This document shows positions 23,201 through 34,588 of a stretch of 64,000 nt of DNA, piece by piece. How positions within the stretch are numbered: position 1 is the stretch's first letter; every line of letters begins with the position of its first letter. The notes under the pieces were generated by a model, which worked only from the letters and a program-made list of their open reading frames with translations, had not been told where the DNA came from and did no database searches. The stretch is from Glandiceps talaboti (taxonomy: Eukaryota > Hemichordata > Enteropneusta > Spengelidae): the NCBI RefSeq assembly GCF_964340395.1, contig NC_135552.1, positions 22,234,681-22,298,680 on the forward strand, written 5' to 3'. Made by a program: the position numbers and the translations under genes.

Positions 23201-26200
23201 GCTATTGTCGTAGTGATATGTAGATTGACCTAAATTGGACACCAGACGTGTCATAATCAAAACTCAGGCACCTATCACCATTGTTCTTTAATTTGAATGA
23301 CGTCTAAATAACAGTGACGTAAATACAGACTTTGAGACAGTAGACTCACTGTAGAAATGGACTGTCCGATTTCAAACGTGACATATAAATCATATACACT
23401 GCCTGTCATGGACTAATGTAAATTGTCACAGTGTGATTCAACCATAGACAGTGGATACTCAGACCACTAGGTGGAGGGGACCCATCCACTGTCTATGATT
23501 CAACCGTGGATATATAAGGGGAGATTCAACATACGTGGTAGAAAGTAAATCATGTATGTAGAACAGTGTATTAAAAGTCCAAATCAAAACTTGCCTTGAC
23601 TTACATGATGAACCATTGAGAATGTCGACAAATCCCACCAATCCATAACATTGGAGTCATGGAGTCATGGAGTCATAAAGACTAGTCCTGAACAACAAGA
23701 ACAATTTGACTTATCTAAGCCATATAATACAACTGGCAAGATTAGAAAACGTCAGACTGAGTCTTGAGCCTTTAAGATACAGGCAATTTAAGGTAAATGT
23801 ACTACAGTATTGGGGGTAAAGATCACTCTAATTACAAGTATTGTAAAAAAAAAAAATGTCAATTTTATAAATGAACTTCACTATCAACTACATGTACAAC
23901 CACGTCATAATTATCTAACGTCGAAAGTTTTATTGGTTTGCTTGTCGCTGATGAACAACATTTACTTTAGGGACCCTTTAGTCTGTTTTGGTGATTGATA
24001 AAACACAGAAACGAAAACGAAACAAACAAACAAACAGAGCTGACAACGATTAGAGTAAGTGGTGCTATCACATGGATAAATATCGACTTTGATCATGAAG
24101 TTCCAAACTGTCAAATCACTGAAAGGCCAGAAAGCCGATTGCCTTGATCGCATACAATTATATTTTGTCGACATCCCATTCACGACGGTGACTTTTCTAC
24201 TTCCATGCTTTAAGAAAGTACAATTGCATTAAACACACACACATGGTTCATGTTATTTTATTGTAAGTGTACTAGTGTCAAGGTGAGAAAACACTACACT
24301 GTGTACACCAAATACTCTCAGAAAACATTGAGCTTGTCATATTGGCGTTAACCATCACGTTACTGGGAGAAACTAGGCATGTGTCACCAGTGTTTAATCT
24401 CAGACAAACAACACAACCTGAGACACAAAGAAGAAGAAAGTCTATAGTTTATATTGTAATGAAGGCGTGTTGTCTCTTTAAAATTTAAGTCGTGCATAAC
24501 ACAATAGACTGGGGGTTAGTGTCTAGTACTAATGAGATGTTTAGCATCAAACATTCCTAAACGTCAGTTGTCTTACAATCTCTGCGTTGGTTATCCCATC
24601 CGAAACAATACTTCAGCGGCTCCGAAGACTAAAGTAACGGTAATAGCTCGAAGCGAATTCGAATACGCTATTACATCATACAACAATGTAACGAGAATTT
24701 GATAACTAAATTATTGTAAATACAGTCCATGACGTAAAGAAATAAACTATACCTCTGCTGTGTATAATTGTACATGTTTCTGACAAATCAGATCGTTCTT
24801 TTGTTGTTGCCATTTCAACATAGGGTACATATCAAACGTTTTCTCTTGCTTCACAACTTTAGGAGAAAAAAATGGGTTCGTTTTGATCGAAATCAAACTG
24901 ACAATGTGTAAAATATAGATACAGCTAGAACACGTCTCTGTCATGAATTTACTGTGTTTGGGTTCAGACATGACACTGCTTATACATGTCGCCCAACACC
25001 TCTAGAGTTAGAGAAATGAATATGGCTCACGTGGATGTCAAGGCTGGAGAGCTGGAGAGTCCAGATGCTCACAGCTCGACGGTCAAAAGCCAAGTGCCGA
25101 ATCTCTGTGACGCTATGGTCAGACATACGATATTAGTGTACCTATTGTCTTGATACCCATGTGAGCCACATTCATGTCTCTAACTAGGTGTTTGGCGACA
25201 TGTATACTGAGCAGTGTCATGTCTGAACCCAAAACACAGTAATTACGAATTCATGACATCTCATTCGGATAAGGTTTATTTAGAAGTGTTAACTTTTACA
25301 AATTTAAATCTACTGCCAATATACACATAATGATGAGTTTTACGCATTATTCTCTGAGCTACCTGTTGCACACCAAAATGTTTTCTAGTTTATCCTTTGC
25401 GCTGCAGCGGTGTATGGCGAATTCAATTTGTTTCCTTTCAAAGTCTCATGAAACGTTAGTTTAACGTACTGTGTGTTCTCAGTTTATACCTTGAGGCACA
25501 GATCCTACTGTACTTTCGTGTAGGGTCTATGTTTGAGGTTACTAGTTACGGTGATATCACAGTCAATTGGTTTCATTGTTAATAGTGATACTACGAGCGT
25601 TCCATTCGGGTGTTTGGGTTTTAGAATTACACTAAATTCTAACTCCTATTTTTTTCACAAACTTCACATTAAACACAAGTATCAAAACAACCGAAATATT
25701 TCCATTCTCAGTGTGAAGCCATCCATATGTGACTTCATATTTTGAATGGTAGAATTATACTTCAAGCTCACCGTTACGTCACGAAAGCCCGGTACGTCAG
25801 CTATTAGTAACTTTGTTGGACGAAGAACATCGTCAAACCTGATGGCGGAGAGCTTTGAGAAATTAAAGTCGCATCTGGAAAAATATTCCAGCAAACGAAC
25901 CTCTATGTACGTGTGTCAACATCCGTATCATGTACTGTTAATTCCATTTGCAAAAAAAAATATTTTGCTATCATAGAACTTGTTTAATTTGCAAGTAGTG
26001 ATGGGTAAAAAGTGCGTATGTAGAACTTCCAAACGCCATACTATTTTGATACTAAAATTAACCCTCACCGAAGTTGTTTTACAATGTAACTGGGTTCATA
26101 ACAGATATTCAATGATGTAAGTAATATTCAATTTTTTAGTTTTCACAAATCCAAATATCTGCTACTACTAGAACCAAATAGAGGTAGTTTTACAGAAACT

Positions 26201-26476
26201 GTTTTACTTATCCATGAATGTAATATCAAAAGTTTTGCATTCCTGACTACTATTACTGACCTCAGAATTATCAAAGTCGACTGCTGCTCTCCCTGCTACC
26301 ATCGTATCGTCTGACGTTAACATACACTTTCCACTTCCAGTAGCAATTATCGAAGCGGTGTCGGTGAAAAAAGTCGCTTTCCCAGTGAACGGACCACCGT
26401 CATTCAGAGAACCACAGTCCGCCTCAGCTCTGCTGACGGAGAAAAACAGAATATATATACACCAATATTTCAACAT
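17295..26476 (-). CDS. Three-module expansin-like secreted protein
   Basis: Seven exons on the minus strand encode 795 aa: 26476-26261, 22568-22362, 21207-20859, 20151-19892, 19505-18989, 18621-18386, 17897-17295. All borders are GT-AG and every phase joins. A signal peptide (residues 1-~19) precedes three repeats of the expansin architecture: a double-psi beta-barrel (CGECVEVTGP, IIDQCP) and a CBM63-like domain ((W/Y)WFGIQ, YNFF). Residues matching the Bacillus EXLX1 Asp pair are D94/N105, D366/D378 and D617/D628. The binding aromatics are Y149-W150-Y183, W421-W422-Y455 and W671-W672-Y705. Thr/Ser-rich linkers join the modules. The C-terminus is hydrophobic (IAMATILLPVLVLWYTVAD), suggesting a GPI anchor or TM. 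An intron before the CG(E/Q)C motif recurs in each module, as expected after module duplication. Expansins loosen polysaccharide networks without hydrolysis; the substrate here is unknown. Confidence 0.88.
20574..20643. other. 70-nt imperfect hairpin in an expansin intron
   Basis: Arms of about 30 nt (GTCCAGTCATGTGG.. and ..CCACGTGACTGGAC) pair with roughly 24 of 30 positions matched around a ~10-nt loop. Size and shape resemble a microRNA precursor or a very short foldback element. No family is recognised. Confidence 0.5.
20866..20890. repeat. Thr-rich codon repeat in the first expansin linker
   Basis: On the minus strand a run of ACA/ACG/GCA codons encodes TTTTTTATTT at the end of exon 21207-20859. 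It forms the linker between modules 1 and 2. Confidence 0.7.
23444..23496. mobile_element. 53-bp palindromic insertion with a 9-bp direct repeat
   Basis: ATAGACAGTGGA at the left and TCCACTGTCTAT at the right are inverted. The insert is flanked on both sides by GATTCAACC (23435-23443 and 23497-23505), which reads as a target-site duplication. It is too short to encode anything, so it is a miniature inverted-repeat element or fragment. Related pieces (CAGACCACT, ATAGACAG, CCCCTCCAC) occur at 46845-46882. Confidence 0.6.
24940..25256. mobile_element. Foldback element with ~110-bp inverted arms
   Basis: The left arm (about 24940-25047) and right arm (about 25148-25256) are near-perfect inverted copies. 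Shared blocks include GTTCAGACATGACACTGCT, ATACATGTCGCC and TGGCTCAC. The unpaired centre is about 100 bp. There is no reading frame of note. It lies in the first expansin intron. Confidence 0.7.
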
Positions 26477-26546
26477 CTTAAGACACTTGATCAGTCTGCA
26501 GCTGTCTTCAGTAGAAAGTGTTTGACGCCTTTAAAAAGTTCGTAAC

Positions 26547-26555
26547 AATATATAG
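26547..26555 (-). promoter_or_regulatory. Possible TATA box of the expansin-like gene
   Basis: On the minus strand ACTATATATTG lies about 75 bp upstream of the ATG at 26476. Position is plausible for a TATA element with a short 5' UTR, but there is no support beyond motif and distance. Confidence 0.35.
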
Positions 26556-27656
26556 TCGAAGCTTTAATGAATTCATCGAGGACATGCCAAATCTAATAAA
26601 GAAAGAAAGACACCTTGGCGACAGTCACTTCAAGCGCATGCGTAAATTACGACTTCTGGTCAGTCAACTCAGTGCATAATGTAAACATAATGTACTTTGT
26701 CCGCAAGATAAAATGGCAAATCTCAAAACAATTTCTAGAAAGTTGGTTCTTATAGTCACAAGTTATGTAAACCATTTTGTATATTACGACTACACAGGTC
26801 GCATAATACTCTTAAATTGATTCGAAAGTTTATGGTTTACATATATACACTGTGTATGTGTTGTAGACATACAAATGTAGTTACCGTAAAACTCAGACAT
26901 CGGCCCTCTAATTTCAAACTGCCCGTCGTCATCGACATGCACAGTACACACTTATCATACGTCTATCATTGTCGTAAACCATATCCTCTTTTACGGCACT
27001 GTCCAAACCACAGCCTCTTTTACGGCACTGTCCAAACCACAGCCTCTTTTACGGCACTGTCCAAGACTGCTTCAGCAGAACTATGTGCTCTGGCTTGTGA
27101 GAATGACTTCTATCATCTTTTGACATTAATTTCACTGACTGCCCTGTTCCTCTGACAGTAGTTATAAGTATCCACCCATCCTATTCATCACATTTTGCAA
27201 GGACCTGGGGATTTCATCGCCCTACGGATGAGATGCAAACTTACTATAGGTCACCTGACAAGTGCTGATGTAGAATAAAGTTTACTATAATATTGTAAAT
27301 ATGAATCCGGCTTCAAGTTGAATTAATCTTTGACTAGTTTAGCACCTCTATCTGTGGACTTTTTCAAGAATTTTTGATTTGAATCAAAACTATTTATGAA
27401 TTTCTTCAAACAATGTAAGTATCCTATTAGTGAGTCACAACTGTGCAAGGCCGAGGGTAAAATGTAATGCTCAGTTACATTTTTCTTCAGAATCTCTACG
27501 TCGTCGTTGCGGGCGCTATTTGAAATGCAGTCTAAGGCATAGGACTCACCCCGTCTGGTTGTCTCCCCATGTAGCTGTATTCAGCACATCAGATGTTGAT
27601 CAGTTTGGATTGCAATTGGAGGACGAGTTGTGTGTTGTCTTCGGGTTGAAGCAATT

Positions 27657-27658
27657 TC

Positions 27659-27697
<39 letters not shown>
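27657..27697. repeat. (AAC)n trinucleotide repeat
   Basis: About 13 AAC units. Overlapping frames would read poly-Asn or poly-Gln but show no gene context. Confidence 0.85.
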
Positions 27698-27698
<1 letters not shown>

Positions 27699-27898
27699 GA
27701 GAAAGAAAACAAAAGAAAATCCACCTACTTACCCTATTTTCTGAAGCTATATCGGAAACAAGCATATTTTTTTTACTTCTGCATTAGTCTTGTTAATTTA
27801 AACAGTAAATGCAAGCTTATATCATAACCATATCAGAGTGCAAAGGTTATCAAATTGACATATTGACTTGTCCAACGGTCAGCACTCTAAAAGAAAAT

Positions 27899-28715
27899 AT
27901 GTCTGAAATAACCCAAGACTTAACTAAAACCCTTCAGGAACTGAGCAACGTTTGGTTTCAGTGGTTTAATGAAAGGGAGTACGAAAAGTTGGAAGTATTT
28001 TACACAGATGACAGTATGTTGATAACTCCCGCTGATGGGGATACGTGCAAGGGGGTGGAAGGTAAAGTGTGTCTGGATATATATATTACATGGTATGCAT
28101 TGTACCTACACTTGGCAACACCGTCTTTTACCTGACATTAATATTCACTTGATACATCAGGAAATATTCTAAATCTAAGCTTACGTTTTTAAACTAAATA
28201 CTATAATTTACTGATGAATGTTCCATCAATATTTTGTTCTTATAACAAGCATCGATTTAATTACAATGCAATTTAATATAAAAAAAAAACAGCCTGAGAT
28301 ATATCGTTGTTTACCTTTTGTCTGTGCTGTTTTGTTAATCTCCTTGTCGGCAATTGAAATAAATAATAAAAGAGTTTCACTCGATACAATTCGTGCAAAA
28401 CGAGTCTACCTTCGTCCTTCCATTGTACATAGTTTTGTCTATGTGACTACTTTAACTTAATAACTCTAGACTAATTTTGTTTGACTTCCAGCAATCATGG
28501 CGCTGATCAAGCGAGATAGAGATGCCCTTGGTGTCTGTACCCGTACCATTGGTGAGGTTGGATATATAACAGATGATATAATCTTCACACGGGGACATTT
28601 CATCACAAACAGGGACGACGGTTCAGTGGCAAATACAGGGAAAGATGTACATATACTCCACAAGGTTAATGGAAGATACATCATTCATATCGACTGCTTC
28701 AATTATGATGAGTGA
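27899..28715 (+). CDS. SnoaL-like / DUF4440 (NTF2 fold) small protein
   Basis: Two exons, 27899-28061 and 28492-28715, joined GT-AG in phase 1, encode 128 aa. The pattern fits the NTF2-like DUF4440 family of about 120-140 residues: an N-terminal helix (residues 1-30, with NVWFQWFNERE), then YTDDSMLITPADGD, KGVEAI, and C-terminal strands ending VNGRYIIHIDCFNYDE. These proteins form a cone-shaped pocket; the metazoan members have no established reaction, so no substrate is proposed. I chose the ATG at 27899 because the family usually starts just before the first helix; an in-frame ATG at 27809 would add 30 residues without family character. The stop is at 28715. It is divergent from the expansin gene and convergent with MED16. 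Confidence 0.8.
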
Positions 28716-28896
28716 TATACAGACCATTAACAATGTCTCGTATACTAGTCTAGTATATTTTTTTTGAGTTTTTAAAAAGGGGTTTCAATAAGTTCAATAC
28801 ACACTGACAATGCCTCATTATATTGTCAAATTTTCGAAGGGGTTTCAATTTTTAGGTCAGAATACGTCAGACCGCTTCTTTTAGTGGTCCGAGAAA

Positions 28897-28964
<68 letters not shown>

Positions 28965-31570
28965 TACATGCATTTGAATGTAACTGGTGAACAGAAAGTA
29001 ACACGAATGTACAATTTACGTAGCTTGTGCAAGCATGGATGTGTTTCATCCTTTAGAAAATCGCTCTGATCCATGTGATGTCTATTCAATATGTAAATCA
29101 TGTATACTTATAATATGTCATTCTTCAGACCTACATACCTAACAATAGTGAAATTATCTATTCAATCTCCGTCTTGTACTCTTTCCCGTTTCTTTAGTGT
29201 GGATATTTAATCTCCTATATAGTGACAAATAAGGCCGACGGGCTGGGTTAATCTACAAACTTTCTGATCTTTTCATAAGGTAATTTGTAACTGTATATTT
29301 GTCGCTCTTCAATCTCCGTCAGCTTGACATTAACTATAATGAAAGACGAAGTGTTATCTTTGGATGGATATTATTGCACCAGTTTGGGATCGGAGACATT
29401 CAGTTTGCCATTGTCTGATTAAGGTACATACTAATAGCTGTTCGAAACGTCGCATCGGTTTCTATAATTTAAAATTCCAAAATAACTATTTTTTCTGTCT
29501 AATCGACTTTTTGAACCATGAATAATATATTTTCCAATATAGTACGAGTGTCAAATAATTACAATAAACCAAATAATTTATCAAATCAAAAATCGTGTTT
29601 GAGATTTGTGTACCTGATCCACACATAACTACTTAGGGTGACCCAATTTTTATGTTTCTCATTACTTTTTCATGGCAACTATATAGGTCGATCTAAAAAA
29701 CAAAACAAACACATTTTTCATATTGTTCTGCCCCTCCTTTTCCTCCAATCTTCTTGTTATTAGATTTCTGGTAACAGGCCCTTTCCCAGTTTCTCAACAC
29801 AATTGACATGTTCTCAGGCCCCTACTTGAACAAACATGTCATGAAAGAAATGCTCCGACTCTTGAAAGTGTCGTTGCCACTAATACTGCCATGACTGTCT
29901 AGACATTTGCTTAATCTTGCCAGAGAGGGCACTCTTCTGCAAAATACTAAGCGCGGGCAAATATTTTTTTATGTTGGAGCTGTCTGACAATTTGTGTCGG
30001 TCGGGTAATGAGAAACAGGAAAAAATACACGGTCATCTAAAAAATGCATACATACTCATTTGTGACTTTTGAAGCATTTATTTGTAAATATAGAAAATAA
30101 GTTAGACACAAGACATACTGACAATGGATTCTACAAGATATGATAGCTAACTTTAGTCAGTATGTGTATACATGCACAACTATATCCACATCAATATAAT
30201 AATACCTGTCTAAACTACCCACACAAAGTCAGTTCAAATTTTACTGAAAAGTTTCATATTTCATGATTTTGAAGTCATCTGCAAAATGTGCATAATCTGA
30301 AAAGAAAATGACAATGTATTTATAATTCAAAGTGCTTCCCTAGGTCTGAGGTTGCTATTGTTGTTAATTAAAGGCCCATGCTTCAATGCCAGGTTCTCAT
30401 ATTAGAGTTACCGTATCAGTGTATGGGGTCGCAAGGATTACATAGGATCACTCTTTTGTGCAGGACTATCTTTTTCTACAGCTCTCCCCATGGATTTTCT
30501 CTCAAAAATTTGGTCCTAATCTAACGTGGTCCTTCAAAATTGTTTTGAATTTATATGGATCAATAAATTGTTGCATATGATTTTTGGTTGTCAAAGAATC
30601 CATTATAGTGTTTTCAAGTTGAAGTTATCAATGACAGAGGTAGTTTGTAAAAAAAATTAGCCTCTTTTCATTCTGTACCCAAGTCACACCTGCTGTACTA
30701 CAGCTATAAGAAAAATTACCTCATATTAATTTGCATATTTAAATGTCTCTTCTTGAGCGATCCCAATGGATACTTTTGTGGGTAAAATCTCCTCACTTGA
30801 TTTACACAAGGTGTGTAGTCATAGATATTTCAAACATGCATAGCACCCTCTGTGTTATCAACCACAACGGCTAATAAAGGACTTTCATGAGCGTGACGTA
30901 TACATGTATAGATATTTCTCTGCTGATCAATGTTTAAAACATGAGTTTACCAGCCTTCTGTCATGATTGTCTCTCTCCACTGACCATTACAGATAAAATA
31001 TATATTGTGTCAAAGAAGAAGCCCCTGGCCGCGTTACACAATCATGCTAACTTCTCCCATGACCATCACAAATGCTGTGGTGTATAACCTCAATTCACAT
31101 CTTCATGGTACCCAGTATTTCTCCACTCTTAAATATGGATAATACAAACTGGCATGGTAAATGACCCCAGGTCATATACATGCATCTTCATCATGCATTG
31201 ACCATCTTGAATACTTTGTAACTATCATGGTAAATGACCTTAATTAGGTCACTTCACACTGAATTGCTTACTCCTCAATTGACTATCATGGATACTTAAA
31301 TAACTGTCATGGTAAATGACCGGGCTTAGGTCATTTTACACATACTTGATTAATTCTCCATTGACCACCATGGATATTTAATAGCTGTCATGATAAATGA
31401 CCTCGGGTCACTTCACACAGGCTTGGTTCATTCTCCATTGACCACCATGGAAATTTAATAACTGTCATGTTAAACAACAGGGCTCAGGTCACTGGACATA
31501 GACTTGGTTATTTTTCCATTGATTACCATGGATACTTGTTAACTGTCATGATAAATGACACCAGGTCATT
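28716..31570. other. Gene-free stretch between the DUF4440 gene and MED16
   Basis: It contains the 3' flanks of two convergent genes. A (CA)n microsatellite occupies about 28898-28962. From about 30900 to 31570 a degenerate ~86-bp tandem repeat lies in what should be the MED16 3' UTR or flank. Otherwise nothing is recognised. Confidence 0.55.
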
Positions 31571-31620
31571 TCACACAGCCATAGTTACTCTTCGCCACTG
31601 TCCACCACAGATACAACTTT
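30930..31620. repeat. Degenerate ~86-bp tandem repeat at the MED16 3' end
   Basis: Recurring blocks (CTGTCATGRTAAATGACC, GGTCA-TTCACAC, CCATTGACCACCATGGATA) repeat about seven to eight times with drift. The copy nearest the gene overlaps the last MED16 codons and stop (31571), so the array appears seeded from the end of the coding sequence. Confidence 0.65.
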
Positions 31621-34517
31621 TCACCCATCTCTGATCCCAAGCTCTCAATGCAGGAGATTTTGCAACAGATTTCACCAGGGAAATACAAGAACACCTGAAA
31701 ATACAAAATTACATTGAAAGAAAAGTTATAAATTAAATACAGAATGATGCATGTTTATGTGCTACCATCCTAAATTATCAGGTAGCAATCAACATCTCTT
31801 GCACCTCAGCCACTTACTCTCAAAATATGCCAGTACACATCATATTTTTGATTTGTTGTACTAGAGCATAACAACTACAAATTCACCAAGAAGGTAAATA
31901 AAACAGTCAACAGACATTCTAGACTGAGAACAACACAAAAACACAACATTCTAATTATGAACTTTTCACTTGCTATTTTACCACACATATACATAGACAT
32001 TGCTTCAACTCATCATGGGGTGTCACACCTAGATGTATCTGTCTCACAATATCATGTTTCTAAGTACATTTACTTCTGAACTTTTCACTTGCGATATTAC
32101 AACACATCTACAGTGTATTTATTACCTTGTACATTGTTTCAATTCATCATGGGGTGTCACACCTAGGTGTATCTGTCTCACAATATCATGTTTCTAAGTA
32201 CATTTACTTCTGAACTTTTCACTTGCTATTTTACAACACATCTAGTGTATTTATTACCTTGTACATTGTTTCAATTCATCATGGGGTGTCACACCTAGAT
32301 GTATCCGTCTCACAATATCATGTTTCTGAGTATGTTTGTCAGTTATAAGTCTCATTGACAGTTCAGTCCCCGGAGTGGCACTAGGATTGAAGGAAGTCAC
32401 ATGGGGAGTATGCTGAGGAGTACTTTCAAAGTGAAAACTCATTGGCAGTTTACTGTGTGTTCGCCCTGTTATACCTGAATAAATAGATATGAAAATCATA
32501 ACTGCAGATTATTACATAATTTATGTAACAGTGATTACAATGTACTTGCACCATGTACTATCAATATTTACACTGCAGTCAAATATTGCAAACATAATTA
32601 CATACATGTATACAAATGAGTACACAAGCAGTCCTTGGTACTCATGACATAATGTAAACACAGTTGAATTTTAAGAAAATTTGTTGTTTTGGATAAACCT
32701 ATACAAATGTAAGTGAGAGAGTGGGTACTCGGGGTATCTCCAATCATACTGCGATTTATGCTGCAATTTTACTCATTTTAATGGTGAAAGTACAGCTGAA
32801 AACACCATAAGTACTTGTAGATGCCCCTTGTACACCACACCACACTACCACTCAACTGTCATGTGATGACTCTATTATATCACCAGATGTGAGGAATTCT
32901 TGTAACACTAGATAATATTGTAGAATATTCTGGTAAGCAATACTTATCACGAAAGTGTTCTGTAGCCAACGTCAAGGAAAGATGTAATAACTTTCTTGTT
33001 TTCTTGCTAACAATCAGTCAAAACATGACAGGAAAATTGTTTAATATATTGATAAATCAGGAATGGAAACACAATTTAGACCTTACCTTCAGAAACAGGT
33101 AGACTCTCCATAGTAGGAACCAACAACTGACTTGGTAGTAAAATACATTCATCTGTAATGGGTAAAATATACAAACACAAATCATGTAATGTATAGAACA
33201 ATCAATGCAAGGTGCACCAGATTTCCTACCTCTGTGACTGGAGTTCTGAAATCTTAGCAAAACACAGACATCTCTCTCATCAAAGTCTGTGTATGTGTCA
33301 TCCTTACCTATCTGTGCATCATCAATGTCTGTGTATGTGCCATCCTTACCTATCTGTGCATCATCAAAGTCTGTGTATGTGTCATTCTTACCTATCTGTG
33401 CATCATCAAAGTCTGTGTATGTGTCATTCTTACCTATCTGTGCATCATCAAAGTCTGTGTATGTGTCATTCTTACCTATCTGTGCATCATCAAAGTCTGT
33501 GTATGTGTCATTCTTACCTATCTGTGCATCATCAAAGTCTGTGTATGTCATCCTTACCTATTAGTGCATCATCAAAGTCTGTGTATGTGTCATCCCTGCA
33601 ACACAACCATACCTGAGTCAACAGTTTAAAAAGTGTTGATAGACCATCAACATTTTCTGCAGGAAGAAATGAGAGAGAGTACAGTAGCTGGAAATATGAC
33701 TTATAACCATGGTTAGGTAAGAATGTAGCATTGTCATAGCAGTATTACAACACTGCGGAGTACTGTCATAATGTTATGGCGCAGTAACAATATCCATGCA
33801 GCTGCTGCTTAAACACTCTTATTCTACAGCACTGTTACAGTGTTGTGGTACTGCACAACATAGGTGTCACAGCAGTGTATAAGGCTAAGGAACATGGGTG
33901 TTACAGCACTGTTGTAATATATAGTTACACAACAGTTACATAACAGTAAAATTCATATTACAACAGTGCTGTGGCAACATATATATTACAGTTTCAATGC
34001 AATATAGTTACACAACAGCTATAGGGGTATATACCATTCATATTTGAACAGCACTGTGGTGAAATTTGTATTACAGCTGTGTAACTGTGGTGTATATCAT
34101 CAATGGAACATCTATGTGTACATGTATGTTAGTGTTGATCATTGTCGCTCTAACAACACAACACAACATACATAACAGCACTATAGATATACATGTAGCA
34201 TAAATTGTCATCATAGCCATTGATAATAAAGTTCCAAATGATTAGTTTGAACTGAATACAAATATTACCTGATGTTGACGAAAATATTGGCTGACATGTA
34301 GATTTAATTAATCCCCATATACGGATGATGACAAGTAGTTCTCTGAGAGTACACAACACACTACAGTCCCTTAGCATACTAAGCTGAAAGACATAATGAG
34401 AACAGGCAAAGCTTTAGAGGATTTTAGTGAATTATATTGGTATAATATGTCACTGTAATGACACAATGCAACACTCACACGTATGCACACACACATGTAC
34501 ACACACACACACACACA

Positions 34518-34588
<71 letters not shown>

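Larger units (their letters stand above)
26477..27898. other. Divergent intergenic region, expansin gene to DUF4440 gene
   Basis: It presumably contains both promoters of this head-to-head pair. It also holds three copies of a ~28-bp repeat containing TTTTACGGCACTGTCCAAAC (about 26988-27065) and an (AAC)n run. No other gene is seen. Confidence 0.55.

Noticed and set aside
25746-25976. 76-codon frame in expansin intron 1 resembling a domain fragment
   Set aside because: No recognisable motif and no splice continuity with the neighbours.
27430-27827. Poly-Asn and poly-Gln frames
   Set aside because: Caused by an (AAC)n repeat; no splice context or similarity on either side.
27809-27898. Upstream in-frame ATG adding 30 residues to the DUF4440 protein
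   Set aside because: The added residues have no family character; the family usually begins just before the first helix. It may be 5' UTR or part of a longer first exon.
33057-33551. 164-codon frame with DTYTDFDDAQIGKN repeats (minus)
   Set aside because: It is a 42-bp minisatellite derived from MED16 exon 19 that happens to be open and runs on through the intron into exon 20. It is not a separate gene.
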